A stretch of DNA of 64,000 nt, from assembly GCF_902522795.1 (NCBI RefSeq), contig NZ_CABYWZ010000002.1:1-64000 (forward strand), read 5' to 3'. Source of the DNA: an uncultured Prochlorococcus sp. Lineage in GTDB: Bacteria; Cyanobacteriota; Cyanobacteriia; PCC-6307; Cyanobiaceae. The position numbers were made by a program, and so were the translations under genes. Positions 19,132 through 37,798 of the stretch are shown one piece after another. How positions within the stretch are numbered: the stretch's first letter is position 1; every line of letters begins with the position of its first letter. The notes below the pieces were generated by a model. The model had not been told where the DNA came from. It saw only the letters and a list, made by a program, of their open reading frames with translations, and searched no databases.

Positions 19132-20325
19132 TTATTTTCTTGATAATCTTTTAACATTCTTATCTCCAAACTTTTCTTTTAAATTTCTCAATTTTTTTAT
19201 AACTTTTTTTGGATTTATATGACCTTCTAATACTTTTAATAATTGCCCTTCAGAAACATCTACATCTAGTAAATTCGCGTTGAATCCTGGGAACCAATGG
19301 CTTCCATTACCAAGCAATTGATATCTAGCTCTTGCATATCCTTCCATACCCAACCAATCAATTAAATTTGAAAGCCAAAGCAGAACAGGAATATTAATAT
19401 TTCCTGGAGTATGTTCCCAACTTGGTAAATTTCTATTCCAATTTTGATGCCATTCTAAACCTAAGGAATTAATTGATTCCTGCCTTAATTTGTTAATTAT
19501 CTTAGGCACATACTTCTCAGATTCTGATAACAACGAGACAGCTTCTAAATGCAGAGCAAAATCTGTCTCTTTTGCAATACCGACACTCAAAGTATGGACA
19601 TTTTGATTTCTTAAGCAAAAAAGATCATTGAAAACTATAGGATGAAGTGGTTTGCAAAATTCCAACATTTTTCTTGAGGGAGTATGAAGATGTCCCCCTT
19701 TATCAGTGGGACTTATTATAAAAACCCCAAGATCATGCTTATTGGCTAAATTAATAACCTTTGTATTTTCCTGATTAATGAAATACCAGTGCAAATTTAG
19801 ATAATCAAATAAGTTTGTTGATATGGCCTTTTCAATAAGTGAAGATTTTCCATGGGTTGAAAATCCAATAGATCCAATTAAATTTTCTTTTTGAAAATTC
19901 CTCAAAATATCAATGCAACCTCCATCTCGAATAGCCTGATGTAAATGTTCAGCAGTATTAATACCATGAATTGATAACAAATCAATTTTTTTAACTTTCA
20001 ATTTTTCAATGCTAGATAATACATCTCGCTCAAAAACTTCAGGATCACTATTTGGTGGAATCTTTGTTTGGATTATATTTGGGATTTTCTTAGTATTCTT
20101 AAAACACATCCCTAATTGCACCTCGGAAGTTCCATAGTACTTGGCGGTTTCTACATGACTAAAGCCATATTGTGTTGCAAGATCTAATATATTTTCTACT
20201 TTATTTTGTTCTTCGTATGAAACTTCAGAAAAATCTAATTGATCCCAACTTTTTTGAAATCTCATACCACCTAAAGATAAAACAGGAATCTTCAGATTGG
20301 TTCTACCAAATCTACGATATTGCAT
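19132..20325 (-). CDS. Aldo/keto reductase family oxidoreductase
   Basis: A 397-residue protein. The N-terminal ~280 residues form an aldo/keto reductase TIM barrel: LSLGGMRF, HVETAKYYGTSEVQLG with the catalytic Tyr, KIPPNSDPEVF and LLSIHGINTAEH. The C-terminal extension of about 110 residues is Trp-rich (NLIDWLGMEGYARARYQLLG). Relatives with a similar length often carry Fe-S cysteines in this extension; none is seen here, but a [4Fe-4S] ferredoxin gene lies ten bases upstream on the same strand. The substrate is unknown. It is the last gene of the DUF2997-ycf35-ferredoxin-AKR cluster. Confidence 0.87.
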   Translation of the reverse strand: MQYRRFGRTNLKIPVLSLGGMRFQKSWDQLDFSEVSYEEQNKVENILDLATQYGFSHVETAKYYGTSEVQLGMCFKNTKKIPNIIQTKIPPNSDPEVFERDVLSSIEKLKVKKIDLLSIHGINTAEHLHQAIRDGGCIDILRNFQKENLIGSIGFSTHGKSSLIEKAISTNLFDYLNLHWYFINQENTKVINLANKHDLGVFIISPTDKGGHLHTPSRKMLEFCKPLHPIVFNDLFCLRNQNVHTLSVGIAKETDFALHLEAVSLLSESEKYVPKIINKLRQESINSLGLEWHQNWNRNLPSWEHTPGNINIPVLLWLSNLIDWLGMEGYARARYQLLGNGSHWFPGFNANLLDVDVSEGQLLKVLEGHINPKKVIKKLRNLKEKFGDKNVKRLSRK

Positions 20326-20335
20326 CTTTTTGATA

Positions 20336-20695
20336 TTAGTGCTTATTCATTCTCGGTGGCTTTCCAAATGTTTGAAACATGTCCCTATCGAGACTATTCT
20401 CTAAATCATCTAATTCTTCAAAGTTGACCCAATGAATACAATTAACAGGGCATGTATCTATTGCTTCTTGTATGACATCAAAACTATCTCCATCTTGCCT
20501 AATAGCTCGACTTCTACCATGCAATTCATCAACAGTGAAAGTGTTCGAAGCTACGTGAACACAGTACTGACAACCAATACACTTTGCTTCATCAACCCAT
20601 ACGGCTTTTTCGGCTAACTGACCACCTAAAACGGGCTCATAGCCTGTAATCTCAATGTTTTCTTCAGTGTTATGAAATGGATCCGTAAAATCCAT
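20336..20695 (-). CDS. [4Fe-4S] ferredoxin
   Basis: A 119-residue ferredoxin. One cluster motif is visible: CIGCQYC (CxxCxxC) near residue 37 and the distant fourth ligand in DTCPVNCIHWV. The middle segment NTFTVDELHGRSRAIRQDGD is typical of the chloroplast/cyanobacterial bacterial-type ferredoxins with an insertion between the cysteine groups. It is encoded nine bases downstream of ycf35 and ten upstream of an aldo/keto reductase, suggesting it supplies electrons to a partner in this cluster. It is not the plant-type [2Fe-2S] photosynthetic ferredoxin. Confidence 0.9.
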   Translation of the reverse strand: MDFTDPFHNTEENIEITGYEPVLGGQLAEKAVWVDEAKCIGCQYCVHVASNTFTVDELHGRSRAIRQDGDSFDVIQEAIDTCPVNCIHWVNFEELDDLENSLDRDMFQTFGKPPRMNKH

Positions 20696-20704
20696 ATCTT
20701 GACA

Positions 20705-21097
20705 TTAGTTTTCCCACTTGGTTAGGACCAATTCAATAGAACCATCATTTTTATTTTTTTGCTCTACGACTTGATATCCATCTTCTTGCGTTTTAGAAAT
20801 GATTGTTTGGTAAGCATACATTTGTGTAACTTTTGAGATAAATCTTTCTACTGGAATCTCAAATTTCCATAGATCAAGGTCAGTAACTAATTCATACGCA
20901 TTAGAATTGTTATCCCATTTAAATCCAACTTGGGTATCACTAGGTAACTTCATACTTATATCAACGGCAGTGAATTGCCCTTTGTATCCTTTTACAAACT
21001 TTTCTTCTTGATTAATACTATAACCAAAATGATTTAAAGCCTTAATTAATGGCTCTGCTTCTTTGAGCTGGGTTTTAATCGTACTAAAATGTGACAT
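20705..21097 (-). CDS. ycf35: Ycf35 / DUF1257 conserved protein
   Basis: A 130-residue soluble protein opening MSHFSTIKTQLKEAEPLIKAL, the hallmark of Ycf35 (DUF1257), which is encoded in cyanobacteria and some algal plastid genomes. Its function is not established. It overlaps the upstream DUF2997 gene by 15 bases, so translation of the two is probably coupled, and the ferredoxin gene follows after nine bases. DUF2997 and Ycf35 are commonly neighbours in cyanobacteria. Confidence 0.9.
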   Translation of the reverse strand: MSHFSTIKTQLKEAEPLIKALNHFGYSINQEEKFVKGYKGQFTAVDISMKLPSDTQVGFKWDNNSNAYELVTDLDLWKFEIPVERFISKVTQMYAYQTIISKTQEDGYQVVEQKNKNDGSIELVLTKWEN

Positions 21098-21299
21098 TAG
21101 ATTCGTTATTTAATTGTGTTAAGTTTTCACTTTGATTAGAGATGAAGGCATCAGATGTTTTATTTTTGACTGTTACTTTACCGAGAGCGTCTTCGAGATT
21201 TTTTGTAGCTTCATTACATGAATTACCAATAAATCCCTCAACAGTCTCTTCAACTCTTCCATCTTGATGAATTTTGAATCTCAATGTTTTTTGAGGCAT
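21084..21299 (-). CDS. DUF2997 small conserved protein
   Basis: A 71-residue protein beginning MPQKTLRFKIHQDGRVEETV and containing FIGNSCNEATKNLEDALG, which matches DUF2997. Function unknown. I start it at the ATG on 21299-21297; an in-frame TTG three codons earlier is possible but falls inside the 15-base palindrome at 21307-21321. It is the first gene of the DUF2997-ycf35-ferredoxin-aldo/keto reductase cluster and overlaps ycf35 by 15 bases. The C-terminal ~25 residues are polar and weakly structured. Confidence 0.85.
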   Translation of the reverse strand: MPQKTLRFKIHQDGRVEETVEGFIGNSCNEATKNLEDALGKVTVKNKTSDAFISNQSENLTQLNNESNVTF

Positions 21300-21306
21300 T
21301 AAATTC

Positions 21307-21331
21307 AAGTACTAAGTACTTTTACTTTATA
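21307..21331 (-). promoter_or_regulatory. Putative promoter with palindromic operator for the DUF2997-ycf35 cluster
   Basis: A perfect 15-base palindrome AAGTACTAAGTACTT (21307-21321) ends eight bases before the DUF2997 ATG; it is also a tandem pair of AAGTACT. On the minus strand TATAAA (21331-21326) sits just upstream and could be the -10 element, which would place the transcription start inside the palindrome. The half-sites AGTAC/GTACT recall cyanobacterial LexA boxes, but the spacing is one base shorter. The role as operator is inference. Confidence 0.45.
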
Positions 21332-21446
21332 TACAATAACGAAAATATTTTGTTTCAGTTGGTACAAGTTAATTAATTTTAATTTTTATATTGAATATCT
21401 GATAAATTGATTTTTATGTAATGAACCATTAAAAAAATTAAGATAT

Positions 21447-22214
21447 TTAATTATAAAAACCTTGCATCCCCATTGAATCAAGGGCAGTTTTTGCTTCTTC
21501 CATAACAGATGGCTCTTTATCGAAAAGGGCTATTTTAGTACATTCATCAACGAAACTTTCTTGAAGTGTGTTTTTTAATTTTTCATATAACCTACACAAT
21601 GACCAAATACAATTACTTCGTACACCTGATTCATTATCTATCTTTAAACTAATCAAAAGTTGTTCTGCTGCTAATTGTGCGTTTTCATAAGAAACATTTC
21701 CAATTTCAGCCAAAGAACTAGATGACCATAATCTTACTGCAGCCACATCATTCTTCAAGGCATTTATTAATGGTTGTAAAACAATTTGGTCATCATAATT
21801 AGCTAAGCTCCATGCAGTTGCTCTTCTAACATAAGCATTATCATCAGTCTTCAAAAGACTGACAAGCTTTTGGACTGCTCTGGGACATGGATTACGTCCT
21901 AAAGCATATACTGCACTCATTCTTTCGACAGGACAAGGTTGATCAAGCAATGGTAATAAAAGGGGGAAAGATCTTTGATCTCTATACTCACAAAATATTC
22001 TTAAGCCTTGTATTCTCTCTTCTCTGTTACCTTTTAGCATTTTTAAAGCTTCATCACACTCTTGAGTAATATTTAAATCTTTTAAAAAAACATCTTCATC
22101 AATTTGCTCCAAAGGATCTGTTTCAATTTCTAAGGCCAATTCTCTTGCTAAAACGTCAGGATCAACAGCGATTTCAGCTAAGCTTTCTTGTTTAGGATCC
22201 TTATTTTTTGTCAT
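21447..22214 (-). CDS. HEAT-repeat protein
   Basis: A 255-residue protein. After an acidic N-terminal ~60 residues it has about four to five HEAT-like helical repeats (for example FPLLLPLLDQPCPVERMSAV, LVSLLKTDDNAYVRRATAWS, LINALKNDVAAVRLWSSSSL). HEAT repeats of this kind occur in phycobilin lyase and other cyanobacterial scaffold proteins, but a lyase role is not implied: no phycobiliprotein gene is nearby. The ATG at 22214 is preferred over an in-frame TTG two codons earlier. The 41-residue membrane protein gene ends 18 bases upstream on the same strand. Confidence 0.85.
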   Translation of the reverse strand: MTKNKDPKQESLAEIAVDPDVLARELALEIETDPLEQIDEDVFLKDLNITQECDEALKMLKGNREERIQGLRIFCEYRDQRSFPLLLPLLDQPCPVERMSAVYALGRNPCPRAVQKLVSLLKTDDNAYVRRATAWSLANYDDQIVLQPLINALKNDVAAVRLWSSSSLAEIGNVSYENAQLAAEQLLISLKIDNESGVRSNCIWSLCRLYEKLKNTLQESFVDECTKIALFDKEPSVMEEAKTALDSMGMQGFYN

Positions 22215-22232
22215 TTTCAAATTCTAATAGTA

Positions 22233-22358
22233 TTAATTAATTGGAGCAGGAGACATCATATCTCCTGGCAACCAAATTCTTGCACTAACCGCAAAGAACG
22301 CAATCCCAAAAAGTAAGACGATAGCGAAAGGTAAAATTTTTGTCTTAATAAAGCCCAA
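22233..22358 (-). CDS. 41-residue single-helix membrane protein (TTG start)
   Basis: A short open frame on the minus strand from TTG (22358-22356) to TAA (22235-22233). It encodes 41 residues: a short basic start (GFIKTK), one strongly hydrophobic helix (ILPFAIVLLFGIAFFAVSA), then RIWLPGD and a Pro-rich tail ending APIN. The shape resembles the many one-helix subunits of cyanobacterial photosynthetic complexes, but I cannot match it to a named one. The TTG is the only possible start, since an in-frame TAA lies two codons upstream. Polarity and the protein-like composition in AT-rich DNA support it as a real gene. Confidence 0.7.
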   Translation of the reverse strand: MGFIKTKILPFAIVLLFGIAFFAVSARIWLPGDMMSPAPIN

Positions 22359-22428
22359 AGATTAAAGATTTAATTTACACAATAATAACCTGTTTGAAAG
22401 ACTTTTAAAAAAATTTTATTAGAAAATA

Positions 22429-23487
<1,059 letters not shown>

Positions 23488-23504
23488 TTATTGCAAAACT
23501 ATTT

Positions 23505-23660
<156 letters not shown>

Positions 23661-23711
23661 TTACAAATTAAAAAATCCATTCTAGTAACCAAAAATAATA
23701 ATAGATAATAT

Positions 23712-29788
<6,077 letters not shown>

Positions 29789-32700
29789 TTAATCTTCCTC
29801 ATATTCAGAGGTTCCGAGTGATTCATAAGTCGGCCTTGATGGAGTATTTCTTCTCGGATTGACATCTTGCATTAAATCTACCTCTTTTCCTTCATCTGTA
29901 TAAACACCTATATCCAAACCTAGAGATTGTAATTCCCTCATAAGAACTTTAAATGATTCAGGAGTGCCTGGCCTTGGGATCGGTTTCCCTTTTACGATTG
30001 CATTAAGCGCTTCGTTTCTTCCTTGCATATCATCAGATTTAACTGTTAACAATTCCTGAAGAGTATAAGCAGCCCCATAAGCTTCAAGAGCCCATACTTC
30101 CATTTCTCCAAGCCTTTGTCCACCTTGCTGAGCTTTACCACCTAATGGTTGCTGTGTAACCAAAGAGTAAGGACCAGTAGATCTAGCATGAATTTTATCA
30201 TCCACCAAATGGACTAATTTGAGGAAGTGAGAGTATCCAACAGCAACTGGCTGATCGAATGGTTCCCCTGTTCTACCATCTTTAAGTAATAATTTTCCAG
30301 GATTTTCAGGATTGTATACCCATGCTTTACCTGGCTGTTTTGAAGCTTCTTCTAAAAATGCTTGAACAGTTTGATGTGATTTTTCAGCTCCATACATTTC
30401 ATCAAATGGAACAACTTTAACCCGGCAATTTAAATTGGAGGCTGCCCAGCCCATCAATAATTCAAAAACTTGACCTACATTCATCCTACTTGGAACTCCT
30501 AAAGGATTAAGAACTATATCTACTGGCGTTCCATCTGGTAAATAAGGCATATCTTCCCTTGGTAAAATTCTACTAATAATGCCCTTATTTCCGTGCCTTC
30601 CAGCCATTTTGTCGCCAACTTGAATTTTCCTTCTCTGAGCCACATAAACTCTAACAACCATGTTGGCCCCTGGAGGTAATTCATCACCTTGTTCTCTAGT
30701 ATAAATGCGAACATCCAAAACCCTTCCTTTCTCAGTTTTAGGTACCCTGAGGGAATTGTCTCTAACATCTCGAGCCTTTTCACCGAAAATAGCTCTTAAA
30801 AGTTTTTCTTCAGGTGGTTGGTCTGATTCCCCTTTTGGAGTCACTTTCCCAACGAGAATATCACCACTCTCTACAAAAGCACCAATTCTAATAATTCCCA
30901 TCTCATCGAGATTATTCAAGCTTTCTTCTGAGATATTGGGAATCTCTCTCGTGATTTCTTCAGGTCCTAGCTTTGTTTGTCTTGCTTCAATTTCATATTT
31001 TTCAATATGTACTGAAGTATATAAATCATCAGTTACCATCCTCTCGCTCACAAGAATTGCATCTTCATAGTTGTATCCTTCCCATGGCATGTAAGCAATT
31101 AAAACATTTTGGCCTAGGGCTATTTCCCCTCCTTCGCATGCAGATCCATCTGCTAAAACTTGTCCAGAAATAACTCTATCTCCAATTTTCACTATAGGTC
31201 TTTGGTTTAGGCAAGTATCTTGATTTGATCTTTGATATTTCTGAAGATAGTGAAAATGTTCATTACCATTCTCATCTTTAACAACAATCTCATTAGCGTC
31301 TACGTAAGATACAGTTCCATTAACTTTTGTTATGGGAACCATTCCCGAATCCCTAGCAACTTGGGATTCTAAACCTGTACCAACTAAAGGACGTTCTGGC
31401 CTGAGCAATGGAACGGCTTGGCGTTGCATATTTGATCCCATGAGAGCTCTATTAGCATCATCATGTTCCAAGAAAGGTATAAGTGAAGTAGCAACTGAAA
31501 TTACCTGAACAGGAGAAAGTTGAACGTAATCAACTTGATGAGGAGGAACTTTTTCAAAATCCTGTCTATATCTTACCGGTATTAGATTTGCAATTATACT
31601 GCCGTCCTTGTCAGTCGCGACATCTCCTGGAGCCACCCTACATTCATCCTCTAAATCAGCAGAAAGATAAACAGGATTACCTTCTTTATTAACTTTACCG
31701 TTATTTACTTCCCAAAAAGGTGTTTCTATAAAACCATACTCATTAACTCTTGCATGGGTAGCCAAAGAATTTATAAGTCCTGCATTAGGACCTTCAGGAG
31801 TCTCGATAGGACATAATCTTCCATAATGTGAAGGGTGTATATCTCTTACAGCAAAGCCTGCTCTTTCTCGAGTTAAACCTCCTGGACCTAATGCTGAGAT
31901 TCTTCTCTTGTGCGTTAATTCAGCCAAAGGATTAGTTTGATCCATGAACTGACTTAATTGACTAGAACCAAAAAATTCCTTTATTGCAGCAACCAAAGGT
32001 TTGGGATTAACTAGTTGAGCGGGAGTTAGAGAATCTGTTTCTCCTACAGTCATTCTCTCTTTAATAATTCTTTCTAAACGATTAAGTCCAACTCTTACTT
32101 GATTTTGAAGAAGTTCTCCTACAGATCTAACCCTTCTATTACCAAGGTGGTCAATATCATCCAAACTAGCACCGCCAACATCCAATTCTAGGTTGATTAA
32201 ATAATCAATAGCAGAAAGAACATCTTCATGGGTAAGTGTTCTCACTTCGTCAGGGATGGTAAGTCTCAATTTTTTATTTATTTTATATCTCCCAACTCGG
32301 CCTAAATCATATCTTTTGGGATCAAAAAACCTACTGTGTAATAGCTGTTGTCCGCCAGAAACGGAGGGTGGTTCACCAGGTCGTAGTTTTTTATATAGCT
32401 CAAGTAATGCCTGATCTTCTGAATTTATACCCTCATCATTAGCTGACTCAATTGATTTTTGATAAAACTCTGGATGCCTAATTTTATCAACCACATCATT
32501 ATCTGAGAGACCCATGGCTCTCATAAGAACGTGAGCATTGATTTTTCTAGTTTTATCAACTCTCACATAAAGTAAATTATTTTTGTCAGTTTCAAATTTT
32601 AACCATGCACCTCTATTAGGGATAACGCTAGCGTTGTATGTTCTTCGACCATTTTTATCCAGTTCATCTTTGAAATATACTCCTGGACTGCGAACAATTT

Positions 32701-33082
32701 GATTAACAATAACTCTTTCTGCACCATTAATGATGAAAGTTCCTCTTTCAGTCATTAATGGTAATTCTCCAATAAATACCTCTTGTTCTTTAATTTCCCC
32801 TGTCTCTTTATTAATTAACCTGCAAGTTACATACATTTGAGAAGCAAATGTTGCATCTCTTCTTTTTGCTTCTTCGACATCATGTCTAGGTCTTTTTAAC
32901 CTATACTCTTCGCCAATAAAATGTAATTCTAACTTACCTGTGTAATCAGAAATTGGAGAAAAATTTTGTAATTCCTCTATTAAACCTTTTTCCAAAAACC
33001 ATTTAAAACTTGCTCTTTGTACTTCAACTAAATCTGGTAGATAAGTAGCTGTTTTTGCTACCTGTAAAGCGCTACTGCTCAT
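29789..33082 (-). CDS. rpoB: RNA polymerase subunit beta
   Basis: RpoB forms one pincer of the core enzyme and part of the active site. The 1097-residue length is normal for cyanobacteria, which lack the large enterobacterial inserts. Conserved blocks include [21 protein letters not shown], the rifampicin region [20 protein letters not shown]...[12 protein letters not shown], and [14 protein letters not shown] near the C-terminus. It starts at an ATG with a 240-base AT-rich gap separating it from tatD; that gap probably holds the rpo promoter and no other gene was seen in it. Confidence 0.98.
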   Translation of the reverse strand: MSSSALQVAKTATYLPDLVEVQRASFKWFLEKGLIEELQNFSPISDYTGKLELHFIGEEYRLKRPRHDVEEAKRRDATFASQMYVTCRLINKETGEIKEQEVFIGELPLMTERGTFIINGAERVIVNQIVRSPGVYFKDELDKNGRRTYNASVIPNRGAWLKFETDKNNLLYVRVDKTRKINAHVLMRAMGLSDNDVVDKIRHPEFYQKSIESANDEGINSEDQALLELYKKLRPGEPPSVSGGQQLLHSRFFDPKRYDLGRVGRYKINKKLRLTIPDEVRTLTHEDVLSAIDYLINLELDVGGASLDDIDHLGNRRVRSVGELLQNQVRVGLNRLERIIKERMTVGETDSLTPAQLVNPKPLVAAIKEFFGSSQLSQFMDQTNPLAELTHKRRISALGPGGLTRERAGFAVRDIHPSHYGRLCPIETPEGPNAGLINSLATHARVNEYGFIETPFWEVNNGKVNKEGNPVYLSADLEDECRVAPGDVATDKDGSIIANLIPVRYRQDFEKVPPHQVDYVQLSPVQVISVATSLIPFLEHDDANRALMGSNMQRQAVPLLRPERPLVGTGLESQVARDSGMVPITKVNGTVSYVDANEIVVKDENGNEHFHYLQKYQRSNQDTCLNQRPIVKIGDRVISGQVLADGSACEGGEIALGQNVLIAYMPWEGYNYEDAILVSERMVTDDLYTSVHIEKYEIEARQTKLGPEEITREIPNISEESLNNLDEMGIIRIGAFVESGDILVGKVTPKGESDQPPEEKLLRAIFGEKARDVRDNSLRVPKTEKGRVLDVRIYTREQGDELPPGANMVVRVYVAQRRKIQVGDKMAGRHGNKGIISRILPREDMPYLPDGTPVDIVLNPLGVPSRMNVGQVFELLMGWAASNLNCRVKVVPFDEMYGAEKSHQTVQAFLEEASKQPGKAWVYNPENPGKLLLKDGRTGEPFDQPVAVGYSHFLKLVHLVDDKIHARSTGPYSLVTQQPLGGKAQQGGQRLGEMEVWALEAYGAAYTLQELLTVKSDDMQGRNEALNAIVKGKPIPRPGTPESFKVLMRELQSLGLDIGVYTDEGKEVDLMQDVNPRRNTPSRPTYESLGTSEYEED

Positions 33083-33322
33083 CCAAGAAAACCTGAAATT
33101 ATGTGAGATTTACTATTTACTTTAAATTTACTCAATAATTAATTGTTTAACTTTTCTTTATTATGAAATCAATTATTTAATCTCGATTTCAACAAAAAAT
33201 CAACTTAATAAATACTAAAAAATTGAGGCAAAGGTTACAAAACCATTAACTGAGAAAGTTAAAACTAAAAAATAAAGAGAAATTTCCAGTAATTCCATAT
33301 ACTAACATTTTAGATGTCAACT

Positions 33323-34111
33323 TCACAAGTCAAATTTAAACAAATCTTCAGCATTCTTCGATGACTCTTTAGCAATTGTTATTAAATCCGTAGATCTTAA
33401 ATCTGCCATAAAATTAGCGACATTTTTGACAAAAGCAGGTTCATTCCTTTTACCCCTATGAGGAACAGGGGCTAAAAAGGGTGAGTCAGTTTCAATTAAG
33501 TATCTATCATTAGGGACTTTTTTGGCACACTCATGAATATCACATGCTTTTGGGAAAGTCACTATTCCACTAAAACTAATGTAAAAACCAAGGTCCAGAA
33601 ATTTTTTCATTTCTTTTGGGGTTCCAGTCCAACAATGAAGTACACCCTTAGGGCATTTACCTTTTTTAGAAAGGTCATTACATATTTCGATCATTTCATA
33701 TGCAGCATCTCTGCAATGAATAATTACAGGCAATTTAAGTTCATAAGCTAACTCCATTTGTGGAATGAGAGCATCAATTTGCTGAGCTTTATTTTCACAC
33801 TTAAAAAAATCAAGTCCTAATTCCCCAATAGCTACAACTCTTCTATCTTCTACAGCTGATCTTCTTAAAAGAGACTGGGACCTTTGCTCCCATTGTTTTG
33901 CTTCTAAAGGATGCAACCCTACTGAATAATAAATTTCATTAAATGTATTAGATATTTTTCGAAGCTTAGGAATCTCTGTTAAATCACAACAAGCATGAAC
34001 TAATTTTTTAACACCTGTCATACGCAATCTATTAACAACATCTTCAAGATCTTTCTCAAAATTCTCAAATATCAAATGACAGTGAGAGTCTATGAGTTCG
34101 ATATCGCTCAT
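33323..34111 (-). CDS. tatD: TatD-family metal-dependent hydrolase
   Basis: A 262-residue amidohydrolase-fold protein. Metal ligands are visible in DSHCHL near the N-terminus, GELGLDFF, IHCRDA, LHCWTGT and ETDSPFLAP. Characterised TatD proteins are DNases/3'-5' exonucleases; despite the name they are not part of the Tat translocon. It lies 17 bases downstream of rpsT on the same strand and upstream of rpoB, an order shared by many cyanobacteria. Confidence 0.93.
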   Translation of the reverse strand: MSDIELIDSHCHLIFENFEKDLEDVVNRLRMTGVKKLVHACCDLTEIPKLRKISNTFNEIYYSVGLHPLEAKQWEQRSQSLLRRSAVEDRRVVAIGELGLDFFKCENKAQQIDALIPQMELAYELKLPVIIHCRDAAYEMIEICNDLSKKGKCPKGVLHCWTGTPKEMKKFLDLGFYISFSGIVTFPKACDIHECAKKVPNDRYLIETDSPFLAPVPHRGKRNEPAFVKNVANFMADLRSTDLITIAKESSKNAEDLFKFDL

Positions 34112-34128
34112 AATTGTTAACTGTCTTT

Positions 34129-34422
34129 TTACTTTGTCGTTAGAGTGGTTTTAACAATATTGTTGATTTTTGATTTTTTATTAGCCCCGTTATTCTTATG
34201 TAGAACATTTTTCTTTACTGCTTTATCAATTAAACTAAAAGCTTTATTTAGACTTGTTTTTATTAAATTTTCATTAACTGGACTAGGGTCTTTTTTATAT
34301 TTTGTACAATTTTCTAAAGTTTTTTTTGTCAAAGTTCTAACTGTAGATTTGTATGATTTATTAATTAAACGATTTCTTTCGGCAACTTGTATTCTCTTTT
34401 TTGCTGATTTGTTATTGGCCAC
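34129..34422 (-). CDS. rpsT: 30S ribosomal protein S20
   Basis: S20 binds 16S rRNA in the body of the 30S subunit. The 97-residue, Lys/Asn/Thr-rich protein begins with the family sequence (M)ANNKSAKKRIQVAERNR, which fixes the start at the GTG on 34422-34420; an in-frame ATG at 34452 would add ten residues unlike any S20. The C-terminal half KAFSLIDKAVKKNVLHKNNGANKKSKI is also typical. It is divergent from hisD and begins the rpsT-tatD-rpoB cluster. Confidence 0.93.
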   Translation of the reverse strand: MANNKSAKKRIQVAERNRLINKSYKSTVRTLTKKTLENCTKYKKDPSPVNENLIKTSLNKAFSLIDKAVKKNVLHKNNGANKKSKINNIVKTTLTTK

Positions 34423-34544
34423 AGAGGGTAAATATATAGAGGATTTTATCATAACAAATAAATAGACTACTAATCAATAATATATAATCTAAATTAGGTT
34501 AATAAACATAGATTTCAAGCCTTTAAATTTGAAAAATTAAAGAT

Positions 34545-35831
34545 ATGAGGATCATAAATAATAAAAAAGAAGCTATTCAAGAATTAAAGAGGATTTCTAC
34601 TCGGACAAATGTGGAAAACAATAACAACATAAATGACGTTGTTGAAAAAATTCTTCAAGACGTAAAAACTTACGGCGACGTAGCTGTAGAAAAATATACA
34701 AAAAAATTTGATGGTTTTAATCCTAACCCTATGCAAGTAGATGCAAATGATTTAAAAAATGCATGGGATGAAATTGATTGTAATTTAAAGCGCTCACTTG
34801 AGTTAGCACAAAATAGAATTAAGAAATTTCATGAAAAAGAAATTCCATCATCTTTTACTATAGAAGGTGAACATGGGGACACAGTTCAAAGAAGATGGAG
34901 ACCAGTAAAGAGGGCTGGTATTTATATTCCTGGAGGTAGAGCAGCTTATCCAAGTACTGTATTAATGAATGCCATACCTGCATCTGTAGCAGGAGTAGAT
35001 GAAATTATAATGGTATCTCCTGGAAATAATGAAGGTAAAATAAACAAAACTGTTTTAGCTGCAGCTCACTTATCAGGAATCAATAAGGTTTTTAGAGTTG
35101 GAGGAGCTCAAGCAATTGGTGCTTTAGCATTTGGGACTAGTAAAATAGATAAAGTTGATGTTATTTCCGGTCCAGGGAATATCTACGTAACTACTGCTAA
35201 AAAACTAATTTATGGCTCTACTGGAATTGATTCCTTAGCTGGTCCAAGTGAAATATTAATAATTGCAGATGAAACCGCTCAAAGTACAATCATAGCTTCT
35301 GATTTACTAGCACAAGCAGAGCATGATCCTCTAGCTTCTTCAATACTTATAACTACATCAAAAGACCAGGCTATTGAAGTCTCTGAAGAACTTTATAAAA
35401 AAATAGAGGATCATCCAAGAAAAGAAATTTGCTTGCAATCAATAAAAAACTGGGGATTAATTGTTATTTGCGAAAATCATGAATCTTGTATTGAACTAAG
35501 CAATATTTTTGCTCCAGAGCACCTAGAAATTTTAGCTTTTAATCCTAATAAATTTGTTGAAAATATAGAAAACGCAGGAGCAATATTTATAGGAAAATGG
35601 ACTCCAGAAGCTGTGGGAGATTACCTTGCTGGTCCAAATCATACGTTGCCAACATCAGGAAATGCAAGATTTAGTGGTTCTTTAGGAGTTGAAACTTTTA
35701 TGAAAAACACTTCAATAATAGAATTTAGTGAAGAAAGTTTAAAAGTAAACAGTCTGGATATTATTAATCTTGCTAATAGTGAGGGGCTACATAGCCACGC
35801 TAATTCAGTATCAATAAGATTTAAAGATTAG
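34545..35831 (+). CDS. hisD: Histidinol dehydrogenase
   Basis: HisD catalyses the last two oxidations of histidine synthesis, histidinol to histidine with two NAD. The 428-residue protein has [19 protein letters not shown], the [12 protein letters not shown] motif, [10 protein letters not shown] and zinc/catalytic residues in AEHDPLASS and APEHLEI. It is a single gene; its stop TAG shares bases with the rpiA stop on the other strand (TTAG at 35828-35831). Confidence 0.96.
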   Translation: MRIINNKKEAIQELKRISTRTNVENNNNINDVVEKILQDVKTYGDVAVEKYTKKFDGFNPNPMQVDANDLKNAWDEIDCNLKRSLELAQNRIKKFHEKEIPSSFTIEGEHGDTVQRRWRPVKRAGIYIPGGRAAYPSTVLMNAIPASVAGVDEIIMVSPGNNEGKINKTVLAAAHLSGINKVFRVGGAQAIGALAFGTSKIDKVDVISGPGNIYVTTAKKLIYGSTGIDSLAGPSEILIIADETAQSTIIASDLLAQAEHDPLASSILITTSKDQAIEVSEELYKKIEDHPRKEICLQSIKNWGLIVICENHESCIELSNIFAPEHLEILAFNPNKFVENIENAGAIFIGKWTPEAVGDYLAGPNHTLPTSGNARFSGSLGVETFMKNTSIIEFSEESLKVNSLDIINLANSEGLHSHANSVSIRFKD

Positions 35832-36541
35832 CCAACTTTTGCCAGAGAATAAACAACTGGATTATCATTTTCAATTTTACCGACTAATACTTTATCTGTA
35901 AGATCAACAAATAATCCATTTTCTAATACGCCTGGAATATTGTTAATACTAATTTCAATTTCTTTTGGATTCTGAATACCATCATTAAACAATACATCAA
36001 GAATTAAGTTACCTTGATCAGTAACAACTGGGCCAGCTTTTTTAGTAGCCATTCTTAAAGTAGTACTGCCATTCATTTCTGAAATCACCTCTTGAACTTG
36101 CTTCCAAGCATTTGGTAGGACCTCTACAGGTAAAGGAAAAGATTGATTTAAATTTTTTACGAGTTTAGTTTCGTCAACAACAATCATCAATTGATTAGCT
36201 TTAGATGCCACTAACTTTTCTCTTACATGGCATGCTCCTCCTCCTTTTATTAGTTGAAATCCAGGATCAACTTCATCTGCTCCATCAATAGCTAGATCGA
36301 TTTGAGAGACAGAAGCTAAATCGATTAGCGGTATATCGAGTTGAAGAGCTAAGACTTCTGATTGAAAAGAAGTTGCAACACCTCTTATATTTTTCAGTTT
36401 TCCAGAACGAATTTCATCAGCTAGGCTTTTTATCATGAGCGCTGCTGTAGATCCAGATCCCAATCCGATAACCATGCCACTCTTTACTTCCTTAATTGCC
36501 GCATCAGCAACTATTTGTTTCATTTGAGTTTGTGAATCCAA
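35828..36541 (-). CDS. rpiA: Ribose-5-phosphate isomerase A
   Basis: RpiA interconverts ribose-5-phosphate and ribulose-5-phosphate in the Calvin and pentose phosphate cycles. The 237-residue protein has [15 protein letters not shown] at the phosphate site, [11 protein letters not shown] with catalytic Asp residues, and [14 protein letters not shown] with catalytic Glu/Lys. It is convergent with hisD, overlapping by four bases, and starts 44 bases after the stop of the Deg protease gene on the same strand. Confidence 0.97.
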   Translation of the reverse strand: MDSQTQMKQIVADAAIKEVKSGMVIGLGSGSTAALMIKSLADEIRSGKLKNIRGVATSFQSEVLALQLDIPLIDLASVSQIDLAIDGADEVDPGFQLIKGGGACHVREKLVASKANQLMIVVDETKLVKNLNQSFPLPVEVLPNAWKQVQEVISEMNGSTTLRMATKKAGPVVTDQGNLILDVLFNDGIQNPKEIEISINNIPGVLENGLFVDLTDKVLVGKIENDNPVVYSLAKVG

Positions 36542-36585
36542 AATCTTTTTTTAGTTTTATAGATTATTAAATTTCAATCGGTGAT

Positions 36586-37728
<1,143 letters not shown>

Positions 37729-37798
37729 TTAGGGTTTTATTAACTAAATCTAATTGAAGAAGTTTGTTATTGTTGTCTTTTTCTTTACATCCATAAAA

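Noticed and set aside
34423-34452. ATG start ten codons upstream for S20
   Set aside because: The added residues are unlike any S20; the GTG start gives the canonical ANNKSAKKR N-terminus.
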